From: JALOAD01 sp023228995 [NCBI: Candidatus Muiribacterium halophilum]
GTDB taxonomy: Bacteria > Muiribacteriota > Muiribacteriia > Muiribacteriales
Assembly: GCA_023228995.1 (NCBI GenBank)
Contig: JALOAD010000009.1
Coordinates: 1-64,000 of the forward strand
Length of the DNA stretch: 64,000 nucleotides
Direction of reading: 5' to 3'
Shown: positions 1-8,207 of the stretch, piece by piece
How the letters are laid out: every line of letters begins with the position of its first letter
How positions within the stretch are numbered: position 1 is the stretch's first letter
Notes under the pieces: model-generated
Told to the model about the DNA's origin: nothing
Seen by the model: only the letters and a program-made list of their open reading frames with translations
Databases searched by the model: none
Translations under genes and position numbers: made by a program

Positions 1-256
1 GGAATACTTCGCAGTCGACAGGACCCGTAACAGATAATTTTGATATGCGAAAAAAAGTCTAAAACCTGCAAACTGAAAATTAAGTATTTATAAAAAAAAA
101 CTTGACAAGTCAACACGGCATATGACACGCAAGAACTATTAATCGAAAGCAGTTTTTTGTTATATAAAAAAAAGGCTAATCAATGATCAGCCTTTTTTAA
201 ATTATTAATCGTTAATTGTTAATTATTAATTATTAATTATTAATTGTTAATTGTTT
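1..256. other. Left edge, no assignable gene
   Basis: The first 60 bases are more GC-rich than the rest and could hold the 3' end of a plus-strand gene cut by the window edge (two frames stay open for 11 and 19 codons), but neither tail is recognisable. Bases 203-253 are a low-complexity run built from TTAATTATTAA/TTAATTGTTAA units. A similar run is found near 56870-56910. Confidence 0.4.
166..199. terminator. Bidirectional rho-independent terminator
   Basis: A run of A, then an AAAGGCTAATCA / TGATCAGCCTTT inverted repeat and a run of T. It lies downstream of the minus-strand C11 peptidase gene and could also stop plus-strand transcription entering from the window edge. Confidence 0.75.
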
Positions 257-1729
257 TTAAAGTGCAACTTCTTCGTCTGTTTTTGATTCCATTGCTTTAT
301 AATACTCAACTAACATTTTATCCCATTTTGAAGTGCTACCAAATTTAAATTCTTTGAATATTTCTCGTTCTGTAACATATCCTTTGTAAGTATCTGTTAT
401 ATAAGGTTTTATAAGATATGCATTACCTTCCTTATCTTTTGCTCTTCTATAAAGTGGGAAATATATAGCAATACCATTTGAATCTTTAACAAGACTACCT
501 TTCTTTTCATTTGCAATTATAATTTTTTGACTACCAATTTCATCAATTACAGCTTTAGCAAGTTCAGCAGTTTCTTTGTCAAAACCTTGTTCTATATTTT
601 TAATAAAATCAATTAAATCAACATAATATACAAATTTATCCATTTGTTCGTTACCAGTATTATATCTTTGTGAAATTTTAGCAGCTTCATGCAGTTTAAG
701 CATATTTTCTTCAGAAGATAGTATTTTATCAATCAAAGCATCAATCTTCGCATTAACAGCATCTAGTGCTGTTACAGGATCTGTTTTTACACAAGCCATA
801 GTTACCTGATCTTTTTCATAAGAAGCTATATATCTTCTTGCAATCCAAGTTGCAAGATTGTTGGTGGTAACTGCCTTGCTTTCATCAGTCATTTTTCTAA
901 GATAATAAAGTATATCCATATAAGGCCATCCATTACCAGGTTCCAATTCCTGTGAACCTATAACAGTTTTTACTCCATTGCTTGCAAGTTCATAATGATG
1001 TGAATACATAGACATAAGACAAGCATCAAAACCCACCATATCCATTTTAACTTCATCTTTAGCAGTTATTTTTGCAACTACATTTGAAAAAACTTTACCA
1101 AGTTCAGGACCACTAAGTTTTGATTTATTCATATAAACATATTTACCATCAGTTTTTGTTTTATCTAAAGATGCCTGATCATCATAACCAACACCTTCTA
1201 TACCATTACCATGATTCCATATAACAGTAAAATAATTCTTAGCTTTATAAACTTTCATAACAACACCAAGAATTGACTCAAGAGTTTTTGGATTACCTGT
1301 ATCAATTTCGCCAAGGTCTTTTATTTCTAGCGAACTAACAGCATTAACATCTTCATCTTTAGTTACATAATATAACTTAGCAGTACTCCATTCACCCCAG
1401 TATTTATTACTAAATTCATGCATATTATATTTATCTGATTTTTCTCTGACTGGAGTTCCATCTGGACCATATTTCCAGTCATAACCATCCCATCTATCAA
1501 CAAGAGCAATAATATTAAGCTTTTTTGATGAACCAATCTGTTCCATTTCATTAAGGTCAAAAAAAGCAAATGGTTCAAGATCATTATCAGCACACATATA
1601 AACAAATACAGTCCAATCAGCAATTTGTTCTTCGCTATTATCTGTATTATCTACTGGTTTTGCTTCTTCAGCATAAGGCATTGCAAAACAAATCATAAAA
1701 ATCATTATAAACCCTAGTAATTTTTTCAT
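257..1729 (-). CDS. Secreted clostripain-family (C11) cysteine peptidase
   Basis: Predicted secreted cysteine endopeptidase of 490 aa. Clostripain-family enzymes typically cleave after basic residues. I place the start at 1729 and not at the upstream ATG (1741), because a GGAGG site lies five bases before 1729 and the resulting N-terminus (MKKLLGFIMIFMICFAMPYA) is a clean signal peptide. The family signatures are all there: a WTVFVYMCADNDLE strand near residue 40, WNHGNG with the catalytic His near 173, and GFDACLMSMY with the catalytic Cys near 237. The gene stands alone, with a terminator downstream and a repeat element (1814-2016) upstream. A paralogue with the same motifs lies at 24308-25780. 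Substrate and processing sites cannot be read from the sequence. Confidence 0.9.
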   Translation of the reverse strand: MKKLLGFIMIFMICFAMPYAEEAKPVDNTDNSEEQIADWTVFVYMCADNDLEPFAFFDLNEMEQIGSSKKLNIIALVDRWDGYDWKYGPDGTPVREKSDKYNMHEFSNKYWGEWSTAKLYYVTKDEDVNAVSSLEIKDLGEIDTGNPKTLESILGVVMKVYKAKNYFTVIWNHGNGIEGVGYDDQASLDKTKTDGKYVYMNKSKLSGPELGKVFSNVVAKITAKDEVKMDMVGFDACLMSMYSHHYELASNGVKTVIGSQELEPGNGWPYMDILYYLRKMTDESKAVTTNNLATWIARRYIASYEKDQVTMACVKTDPVTALDAVNAKIDALIDKILSSEENMLKLHEAAKISQRYNTGNEQMDKFVYYVDLIDFIKNIEQGFDKETAELAKAVIDEIGSQKIIIANEKKGSLVKDSNGIAIYFPLYRRAKDKEGNAYLIKPYITDTYKGYVTEREIFKEFKFGSTSKWDKMLVEYYKAMESKTDEEVAL

Positions 1730-1813
1730 ATTTGCCTCCATATTAAAACCTAAATTTATACTATTAATTTAATTATAATTGATTTTTTGGATTTGTGCTA
1801 TATAAAAAAATTC

Positions 1814-2016
1814 GGGGTCAGGTCTTCGATATTCGAATTCGCTTTTCCTAATTTGAGTTGCAAACCCTCAAAAAACCTTAATTTTATTGTAAATAATTTT
1901 TTTAAACCTTAAATTTTAAAATAACGAGAAAATCATTAAAACATTAATTTACACGATATTTGCTTACGCATTATTTAATTCGAATAATAAAAATCGAATT
2001 CCGAAGACCTGACCCC
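1814..2016. mobile_element. MITE-like element, family A copy 1
   Basis: 203 bp bounded by GGGGTCAGGTCTTCG and its exact reverse complement. The subterminal sequence also repeats GAATTCGAATT-type blocks, and the interior is AT-rich without an ORF. It lies 11 bases past the stop codon of the minus-strand lipoprotein gene that ends the 6780-to-2028 operon. T runs lie outside both ends in the exit directions, so the element could act as a bidirectional terminator. Related copies are at 9266-9470 and 14728-14910. From memory, GGGGTCAGGTCTT-type ends resemble REP/RAYT-associated repeats. No transposase is present here. Confidence 0.75.
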
Positions 2017-2027
2017 GCTTTTTGCAT

Positions 2028-2642
2028 TTATATCCCTAATTCCAGCACAATTGCATCATATATTCTTTTTAATCGATGATCAAATGAATAATCTGGATTA
2101 TTTCCTACCATTTCAAGGTGTCTTCTTGCTTGTGTATCCATTCCATTGTAATAATAAACGATTCCTGCTAAGGCATAACAATAAACTCTTGTTATATTTA
2201 ATGGATAAAATGGGGTGAACGGATCTTCTACATCATCTATTGCTGCGGTCTTTATGTGTAATAATGCTTCTCTAAAATCTTCTACTGAATTTCCTAATAT
2301 TTTTATGCTTGCTCTTGCTATGTATAATTCTTGTGTTCCTGTTTCTACCTGTGAAAAATATTTTTCTGCTTCTTTGAATTCACCTTTTTTCATATAGCAA
2401 ATTCCCATTCCAAATATTGACTGATCTTTTAATAATTTGCCTGCATTCTGTCGTCTTACTTCATTGAATTGTACGATTGATTGGTCATATTGTTCTTTTG
2501 TGTATAATTTCCACGCATTTAATAATATTTGTTCATAATCTTGTTTTGTTTCTATTATTCCAACTGGTCCTCCGCCGCCATTGGTGCAGCCTGAGGAGAA
2601 AATTAAAGCAAATATGCATAGTATTAAAATTTTTTTGTTCAA
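2028..2642 (-). CDS. TPR-containing lipoprotein
   Basis: 204 aa. The start is TTG (2640-2642) with AGAGGA just upstream. A short hydrophobic leader ends in a lipobox (FSSGC, Cys at about residue 19), so the protein is probably lipidated and anchored in the cell envelope. The mature part contains helix pairs typical of tetratricopeptide repeats (for example LLNAWKLYTKEQYDQSIVQF and GMGICYMKKGEFKEAEKYFS), which act as protein-interaction scaffolds. It is the last gene of a three-gene operon, 24 bases after the metallopeptidase gene, so it may help assemble or retain those secreted proteins. That role is inferred from position only. Confidence 0.75.
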   Translation of the reverse strand: MNKKILILCIFALIFSSGCTNGGGGPVGIIETKQDYEQILLNAWKLYTKEQYDQSIVQFNEVRRQNAGKLLKDQSIFGMGICYMKKGEFKEAEKYFSQVETGTQELYIARASIKILGNSVEDFREALLHIKTAAIDDVEDPFTPFYPLNITRVYCYALAGIVYYYNGMDTQARRHLEMVGNNPDYSFDHRLKRIYDAIVLELGI

Positions 2643-2666
2643 TTTTTCCTCTTTTTTGACAGAATT

Positions 2667-4127
2667 TTACATTTCGCCTTGTTTTATTATAATTATGCCT
2701 TTATATTCTTTATCGGTTAAATAGTATGAATATTCAATTGTGTTTTTGTCTGTTAAATTTATATCTGCTGATATTATTTTTTTGTTGTTTTTTAATTCTT
2801 TTTCAAAATTACTTTTTCTTGAATTATTTATCTTTATGTTATTTGTTTTTCCTTTTATTGCTATTAATCTGTTTTCTATATAATATGGATTTTTCAAAAA
2901 TTTAAATTCTGGTCCTTGTAATTCTATTGTTAAACTAAATTCTCTTTTTTTTGTGCTTCCATTTGATATTACAACTATATATTTGTTAAATGGGAATTTT
3001 GGAAATACTGTTTCTTCATTATTTAATTCGATTATTTCGGTTAAATTGTTGTTGTTATATAAAAATATTGTGTTTTTTATTGTTTTATCTGCTATTTTTA
3101 AATTTATTGGACTATCCTGTAAATACTTAGTATATCCTTCAAATTTGTAAAAGCTTAACTTTTCAAGGTTAACATCTATTGACTGAGTTTTTTTTGAGTC
3201 AAAGTAAATTATTGGTTCAACTGAAAAATCATAACCTGTTATGCTATACTTTATCATATTATTCTGATTTAAATTTACACTTAAGGCACATGCCCAATCA
3301 TGATATATATTTTCAAAATTATCTTTTCCCATTATGTCAAATAAACTTTCTATTCCATTTTTAGTATTATGTATTATAGTTTTTATTATTTCTGTGCCTT
3401 TCCTGTATAACAAATACCTAAAAAACAAATAAACTTTCCCATAATCGTTGAGATCTCCATTCCATGTATCAAGTGTTCTAAATGGAAATTTTATAAATTC
3501 TTCTGTATGTACTTTGTTTTCAAAACCGCATACATAGGTTGATAACTCTGAAAGTCCTTCATTTAGCCATTTTTCTTCATCATTATCATAAGAATAATGT
3601 ATTAAATGTTGTAATTCATGAGCTATTACTGCAAGAACATCATCTATACTGCTGTATATCATGCCTGGATTGGTATCTATGAAGATTTTATTGTTGTTAT
3701 ATGAATAGTCTGGGTCAAAATATCCTGCATAATATTCTTGTCCACCGATTTTGTAAAAATCATGTATATCATAAAATATTATGTCAAGATTTGCATAAAT
3801 TATGTCGGAAAAATATGTTTCAAGTACAGGTATTATGTCAGATTCAACTTTTTCACCTATTCTTTGCATAAATTCTGAGTCGGTATAAAATCCATCTATT
3901 TCTGAATATACTACAACTTTATTTCCTTGCCATATTTTTTTGCATTTTACTTCTTCATATTTTTTTGTAAGAAAATTATATGTATAAAAATTATCATTAG
4001 AATAAGTTGATGTTAGCGGTGCTTTTTTGCCTGATATAGTTCCGCTTAAACCATATACTTCTTCTAATGAAAATAAAAAAAAACTAACGAATAACAGCAA
4101 TTTTACCAGTTGTTTTTTCTTCTCCAT
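2667..4127 (-). CDS. Secreted HExxH zinc metallopeptidase
   Basis: 486 aa with a signal peptide (about residues 1-26). Around residues 168-195 it has HELQH followed 15 residues later by a glutamate in WLNEGLSE, the HExxH...NEG arrangement of gluzincin peptidases. It resembles hyicolysin (M30)-type and related families, but I cannot fix the family. The C-terminal half is beta-rich and probably non-catalytic. The gene starts inside the end of the upstream 898-aa gene (44-nt overlap) with AAGGTG ahead of the ATG, so translation is probably coupled. Its catalytic region lines up with a degenerate region in that upstream protein. It lacks the C-terminal sorting-like domain that the partner carries. 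Confidence 0.8.
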   Translation of the reverse strand: MEKKKQLVKLLLFVSFFLFSLEEVYGLSGTISGKKAPLTSTYSNDNFYTYNFLTKKYEEVKCKKIWQGNKVVVYSEIDGFYTDSEFMQRIGEKVESDIIPVLETYFSDIIYANLDIIFYDIHDFYKIGGQEYYAGYFDPDYSYNNNKIFIDTNPGMIYSSIDDVLAVIAHELQHLIHYSYDNDEEKWLNEGLSELSTYVCGFENKVHTEEFIKFPFRTLDTWNGDLNDYGKVYLFFRYLLYRKGTEIIKTIIHNTKNGIESLFDIMGKDNFENIYHDWACALSVNLNQNNMIKYSITGYDFSVEPIIYFDSKKTQSIDVNLEKLSFYKFEGYTKYLQDSPINLKIADKTIKNTIFLYNNNNLTEIIELNNEETVFPKFPFNKYIVVISNGSTKKREFSLTIELQGPEFKFLKNPYYIENRLIAIKGKTNNIKINNSRKSNFEKELKNNKKIISADINLTDKNTIEYSYYLTDKEYKGIIIIKQGEM

Positions 4128-6780
4128 TTACAAACACCTTATAAAAATATATTCCATTACTCACCTCTTTCATCTTTTTATCTTCAAGAAGCCATGTATA
4201 ATAATGTTTTGAACCATTTGTACTAATACTGTAAGAATCTGCTTTTTTTACTAATTTTCCAGATGTATTGTAAATTTTTATTTGAATATTATTTGATGAC
4301 GAACTTAATTCAAAAACTGCAAATTCACTTGCTGGATTTGGATATACTTTTACATAATCTAGGATTGCTGGTGCTTTGTTTCCTATTTTAAGCTGTACTG
4401 TATTTTTATTTGCAAAATTATCTTCAGCTTCGATAAATATTTCTTTTAAATTATCTGCATAATGCAATATATTATTTTTTTGAGAAGATCTGAAAATTAC
4501 TTCTCCTTTTTCATTTTTTACAATTACATTTTTTAATGATATATCATTTACTTTAAACTCTAGTTTTCCATCTAAATCTTCAATATCGATTATTTCTGGA
4601 GCTTGCGTATCAACAATTCTCATATAAGTACCTGGTGCATTTATCTTTGCAACTATGTGATTATCAACTATTTCATAAGGTAAAAGTTTTACAGAATCTG
4701 CGTCTTTTTTGTATATTCCTGCTTTGTTTTCGTTTAAAAATACAATTTCGGATTCAAATATACATTGGCTCATTGTATCAACAGTTACTTCATCTTTTTC
4801 GTCTGAAATAAGAAATTTTGAATCTTTAACTGAACTACTTCTTAATACAACTGCTTTATAATTAATATTGTCTAATATAATATTTTTACCATTTATATAA
4901 TCAATTACACTGAATTTATAATTTTTAATATAATCTGGTCTGTCAATATATGAAACTTTTAATTCTGCTGTATATTCTCCATCTTCAATTAATTTTAAAG
5001 AACCTGCAAAACGATTATTTTTGTTTGCGATTTTAATAAGTGATACTGTTTCTAAATTATCAGATGGTTTTTTAAGTGTTAAAACAACATTTCCCTCTGC
5101 TACAATATTAAAATGTAAATAATCTGGTATAAATGGAGAAGGATATATTGTAAATTTTGGATTTTCTGGATTTATTATACTTATTTCTATATTTTTACCA
5201 ACTTTATTATAAAATTCCTTGAGCGAGTTTGCATAAGTTTCTTGCGTATCTGCTTTTGAAGTTCCAACTGGATAATATGGGAATTTGTATTTACCTGTTT
5301 TTTGCAGAGAATTTGATAAATCTGTTAATATAACATAAATATTATCACTTTCATCATATAAATTATTCCATACAAAAGAAGAATTTGTTGAATTTATTTC
5401 AAATGTATCTGTTTTTACATAATTTTCTTTGTTAAAAATATGAATACTTGCTTTTATTTTATCTTCTACAGTTAATTCTGGAAAATTACAATGAAGATAT
5501 TTATTTGGCCAAAATTTTTCATTGATTTTGATTCCAATTCCCCCACCCATTCTTAGTTTTGGTATGTTATTAACTTTTATGGATGGTGAAACTTCAATAG
5601 TTTCAAGAATATTATTTTTTTGTTTGTTTATATCAATATTATCTATTGTTGCAAAAAAATCCGCAGCTAAAATTCTTGTTACTGTACCTGTAATTTTATT
5701 ATCTAAATATAATGCATTAAAATAATTATCAACAACTTTTTCAAAATCTGCTGTAGTAATAGCTTGAAGAACTTTTTTTATTCCTGTAACTCCATTTTGC
5801 GATTCTTTTGTAATTTGAGCAAGAATATCTCCTGTTGCATTCTGTTGAAGCTGTTCTTCCATATACATAAAAAACAATCCTGCACTTGCTATATCTGCCT
5901 CATTAATACTGTAATCTGAAAAACTTTTATCAAAAAAAACTAATGAATTTGAAGTGTTTTGACCAATTGATGTTAAATATCTGCTATCAAGAAAACCTGT
6001 TGCAAATTTTTCTGCATACATTGCTAAACCATATTCAACCCAAACATCTTCAGGTGAAAAATTATCATTTGGTATTGAAGAATTTGAATTAGGTTTTATA
6101 AAACCTTCATAATTAATTATCATTCTAAAATACTCTCTTGCAAGTATTGTATGAAGCGGATTAAATGAAGAATCATCTATTGGGGCAAATTTTAATAAAT
6201 TTTTATTTAAAAATATTATTTCTTTCTCATTACTTAATGGATAAACTAATTTGGATACTTGATCTAAAATAGAATAATAGCCATCTATTGGAAATGTTGT
6301 ATCACCATTTGGTCCGTAATTTGAATTATCTATAAAATCACCATAATTTACTGAAGAGAAATCTCCCATATCGCAAATAAATATATACATTTTCTCATCA
6401 CTATCGACTCCACCATTGAGAAGCCATTCTGTTCCAAATCTTGAATTAAGCCTATTTCTTATTCCAGATATTCTTTCAAAAGTATCAACCATTCTATTAA
6501 TTTTAACTTCAAAAGTATCTAAACCCTCTTCAATAAATACATAACAATTAGTGCCGATATAAACACATTTTCCATTAGCTTCTCTATAGGAATTTGCAGG
6601 GTTTAAAACTTTGAATTTAACTGTTTGATTAAGAGATACAGCTTTTTTTGTAGTTGCCGGTACAAAATCATATCCTTGAACAAAATTTCTTTCAAATAAT
6701 AATCTCGAAGGATCGACTGTACTCCAGCAAAAACTGCATATATACAAGATATATATAGAAAATATTAAAATTCTTTTCAT
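4084..6780 (-). CDS. Secreted pseudopeptidase with C-terminal sorting-like domain
   Basis: 898 aa with a signal peptide (MKRILIFSIYILYICSFCWS). The region ILAREYFRMIINYE...VWVEYGLAMYAEKFATGF aligns by eye with VIAHELQHLIHYSY...KWLNEGLSELSTYVCGF of the downstream peptidase: the two zinc-binding histidines are arginines here, while the first glutamate (E of AREYF) and the later glutamate (VEYG) remain. It is therefore probably catalytically dead. Long beta-rich segments follow. The last ~85 residues (VYPNPASEFAVFEL ... IYNTSGKLVKK ... GIYFYKVFVNGE) match the FlgD-Ig/type IX-secretion-like C-terminal domain, usually a targeting or surface-anchoring tail. First gene of the operon. Confidence 0.7.
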   Translation of the reverse strand: MKRILIFSIYILYICSFCWSTVDPSRLLFERNFVQGYDFVPATTKKAVSLNQTVKFKVLNPANSYREANGKCVYIGTNCYVFIEEGLDTFEVKINRMVDTFERISGIRNRLNSRFGTEWLLNGGVDSDEKMYIFICDMGDFSSVNYGDFIDNSNYGPNGDTTFPIDGYYSILDQVSKLVYPLSNEKEIIFLNKNLLKFAPIDDSSFNPLHTILAREYFRMIINYEGFIKPNSNSSIPNDNFSPEDVWVEYGLAMYAEKFATGFLDSRYLTSIGQNTSNSLVFFDKSFSDYSINEADIASAGLFFMYMEEQLQQNATGDILAQITKESQNGVTGIKKVLQAITTADFEKVVDNYFNALYLDNKITGTVTRILAADFFATIDNIDINKQKNNILETIEVSPSIKVNNIPKLRMGGGIGIKINEKFWPNKYLHCNFPELTVEDKIKASIHIFNKENYVKTDTFEINSTNSSFVWNNLYDESDNIYVILTDLSNSLQKTGKYKFPYYPVGTSKADTQETYANSLKEFYNKVGKNIEISIINPENPKFTIYPSPFIPDYLHFNIVAEGNVVLTLKKPSDNLETVSLIKIANKNNRFAGSLKLIEDGEYTAELKVSYIDRPDYIKNYKFSVIDYINGKNIILDNINYKAVVLRSSSVKDSKFLISDEKDEVTVDTMSQCIFESEIVFLNENKAGIYKKDADSVKLLPYEIVDNHIVAKINAPGTYMRIVDTQAPEIIDIEDLDGKLEFKVNDISLKNVIVKNEKGEVIFRSSQKNNILHYADNLKEIFIEAEDNFANKNTVQLKIGNKAPAILDYVKVYPNPASEFAVFELSSSSNNIQIKIYNTSGKLVKKADSYSISTNGSKHYYTWLLEDKKMKEVSNGIYFYKVFVNGEEKTTGKIAVIR

Positions 6781-6811
6781 ATATTGTAATTATCGACAAA
6801 AAAATGCAAAA

Positions 6812-6845
6812 AAAAAACAGCCCTTTAATACTGGCTGTCTTTTTT
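6812..6845 (-). terminator. Rho-independent terminator of the 28-aa ORF transcript
   Basis: On the minus strand ACAGCC and GGCTGT flank a nine-base loop and are followed by about ten T. It lies 45 bases past the stop codon of the small ORF at 6887-6973 and before the start of the 898-aa gene. Confidence 0.7.
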
Positions 6846-6886
6846 AGGACCTTTGCTACGCCGATTTAATATAGACGCCTCATATC

Positions 6887-6973
6887 CTATTTTAAAATAC
6901 TCTTTCTAGATTTATCGATGTTTTTCTTAAACTTCTTTAATACTATCATTGCAAAAATATACATATTGTCCAT
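6887..6973 (-). CDS. Possible 28-aa cationic membrane peptide
   Basis: A short ORF (MDNMYIFAMIVLKKFKKNID..., 28 aa) preceded by an AGGAG site seven bases from the ATG and followed by a rho-independent terminator, so it looks like a self-contained transcription unit. The first 12 residues are hydrophobic and the rest is lysine-rich, a pattern shared by small membrane-active peptides including some type I toxins. I recognise no family, and no antisense RNA can be proved. It could also be a chance ORF. Confidence 0.4.
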   Translation of the reverse strand: MDNMYIFAMIVLKKFKKNIDKSRKSILK

Positions 6974-7106
6974 TTTATCTCCTATTTAATAAAACTGTTT
7001 ATTTGGTTTGTAACATTTGTTGAGCTTATAGAGTTTTAATTCTCATTAACCTCGGTTAAAAAAACATTAACATAACTTGTCATATGACTAAGTTACTAAT
7101 TAGTAT

Positions 7107-7258
7107 GAGGTTGTTGAAAAAATCAGGTTTTCTTTTTTTTAAACTTAACTTTAAAAACAAACAGCATGGTCAGGCCGACCTATGTAAGCTAAAATTTGAG
7201 ATCGGCACAGACCCTATTTTGTATCAATGTTTCTTCTTTTTAGTTTTTCAACAGCCTC
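7107..7258. mobile_element. 152-bp MITE or IS deletion remnant
   Basis: The ends are GAGGTTGTTGAAAAA and, inverted, GAGGCTGTTGAAAAA (one mismatch in 15). GTAT directly flanks both ends, consistent with a 4-bp target duplication. Inside is a second imperfect inverted pair (GGTCAGGCCGACCT at about 7169-7182 and AGATCGGCACAGACC at about 7199-7213). It has no coding capacity. The ends resemble those of IS1182/IS5-type elements, from memory. Confidence 0.6.
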
Positions 7259-7345
7259 GTATGGCAATGCCATTATTAGCGATTAACAAAATGTTCAATG
7301 AATATTTTTATTCACTACTTTACTATCTCACCATTTCGCCGAGTT

Positions 7346-7957
7346 TTAAATCCCTTCTGTCATTTTGACAAAATATTCAAAATCTCTTTCAACTTGTTTT
7401 CTATCAGAAAAATCTTTTTTTCTCATTATTTTTGGAAGAATATCTTCAGCAAATTTTTTAAGATCAAACAAAGTATTTAAAGATCTCCTGCTATATTCAG
7501 AAACTTCACCATTACAATTTATATAATCAATTCCAGCACATATTGCATTGTATTTTTCTCTAACAAAATCTGTCATAACAATATCATCACCCAAATCAAA
7601 AATAATAGAATCACTAAGAAAGTTTTTAAGCCTTATATTCCAGTCTTTGCCGTAATTATTATGCCATTTTTCATCAACTTTGAAACAAAAATTAATACAT
7701 GCAGTATTTCGAGGAAAGTCAATAATTACAAGTCTATTTTTAACTTTTACATCAAATATATTTTGCCAACCATTAATTCCATAATGAATAACTATTTCAT
7801 CAAAATATTCAACATTATATTCAATAGATATTCTAATAGTTTTGTTATCAATAAGCTCTTCAACAAAATAAATATCACCAAAATCAACATTCTGTACAAC
7901 ACAAAATGAATTAAAACTAACAAAAAGCAAAATACATAAAAATACTAATTTTTTCAT
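7346..7957 (-). CDS. Secreted CBM25-like carbohydrate-binding protein
   Basis: 203 aa with a signal peptide (about 1-19). Residues 42-110 carry the pattern of starch-binding CBM25/53 modules: IVIHYGINGWQ, then a strand ending ACINFCFKVDEKWHNNYGKDW, where the family typically shows H.G.NGW and F.F.....WDNN.G.NY. Residues 110-203 are helical and unassigned. It has no hydrolase domain, so it may sense or tether glucan, or act as a regulator at the surface. An AAGGAG site precedes the start. It is divergent from the adenylate cyclase gene, with a palindrome (7984-7998) between them. Confidence 0.6.
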   Translation of the reverse strand: MKKLVFLCILLFVSFNSFCVVQNVDFGDIYFVEELIDNKTIRISIEYNVEYFDEIVIHYGINGWQNIFDVKVKNRLVIIDFPRNTACINFCFKVDEKWHNNYGKDWNIRLKNFLSDSIIFDLGDDIVMTDFVREKYNAICAGIDYINCNGEVSEYSRRSLNTLFDLKKFAEDILPKIMRKKDFSDRKQVERDFEYFVKMTEGI

Positions 7958-7983
7958 AACAACTCCTTAAACAATTAAATCCT

Positions 7984-7998
7984 ACAAACATTGTTTGT
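7984..7998. promoter_or_regulatory. Candidate operator palindrome
   Basis: ACAAACA-T-TGTTTGT, a perfect 7-bp inverted repeat with one central base, in the region between the divergent CBM25-like and cyclase genes. A partial second copy (ACAAACA-A-TGTTCAA) is at 8099-8112. No regulator is assigned. Confidence 0.4.
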
Positions 7999-8207
7999 CA
8001 TCAAATATGCAAATATTGTGCCAATTAAATATTATCGATACAATCAACGGTTTTTACTTTTTTTGAATTTATACATCAAAATAATGCCTAAAAAACATAC
8101 AAACAATGTTCAAAAGTTTATGAATTTAACAGAAATATTATAGAGTTTTACCTTAAAATGTGATATTATCTATTAATACTTTTGTTAATTCTTTGTGGAG
8201 AAATAAA

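Noticed and set aside
1-60. Possible 3' end of a plus-strand gene at the window edge
   Set aside because: Two frames are open for only 11 and 19 codons and neither tail is recognisable.
8160-8207. 16-codon N-terminal extension of the adenylate cyclase
   Set aside because: No ribosome binding site ahead of it; GTGGAG precedes the ATG at 8208.
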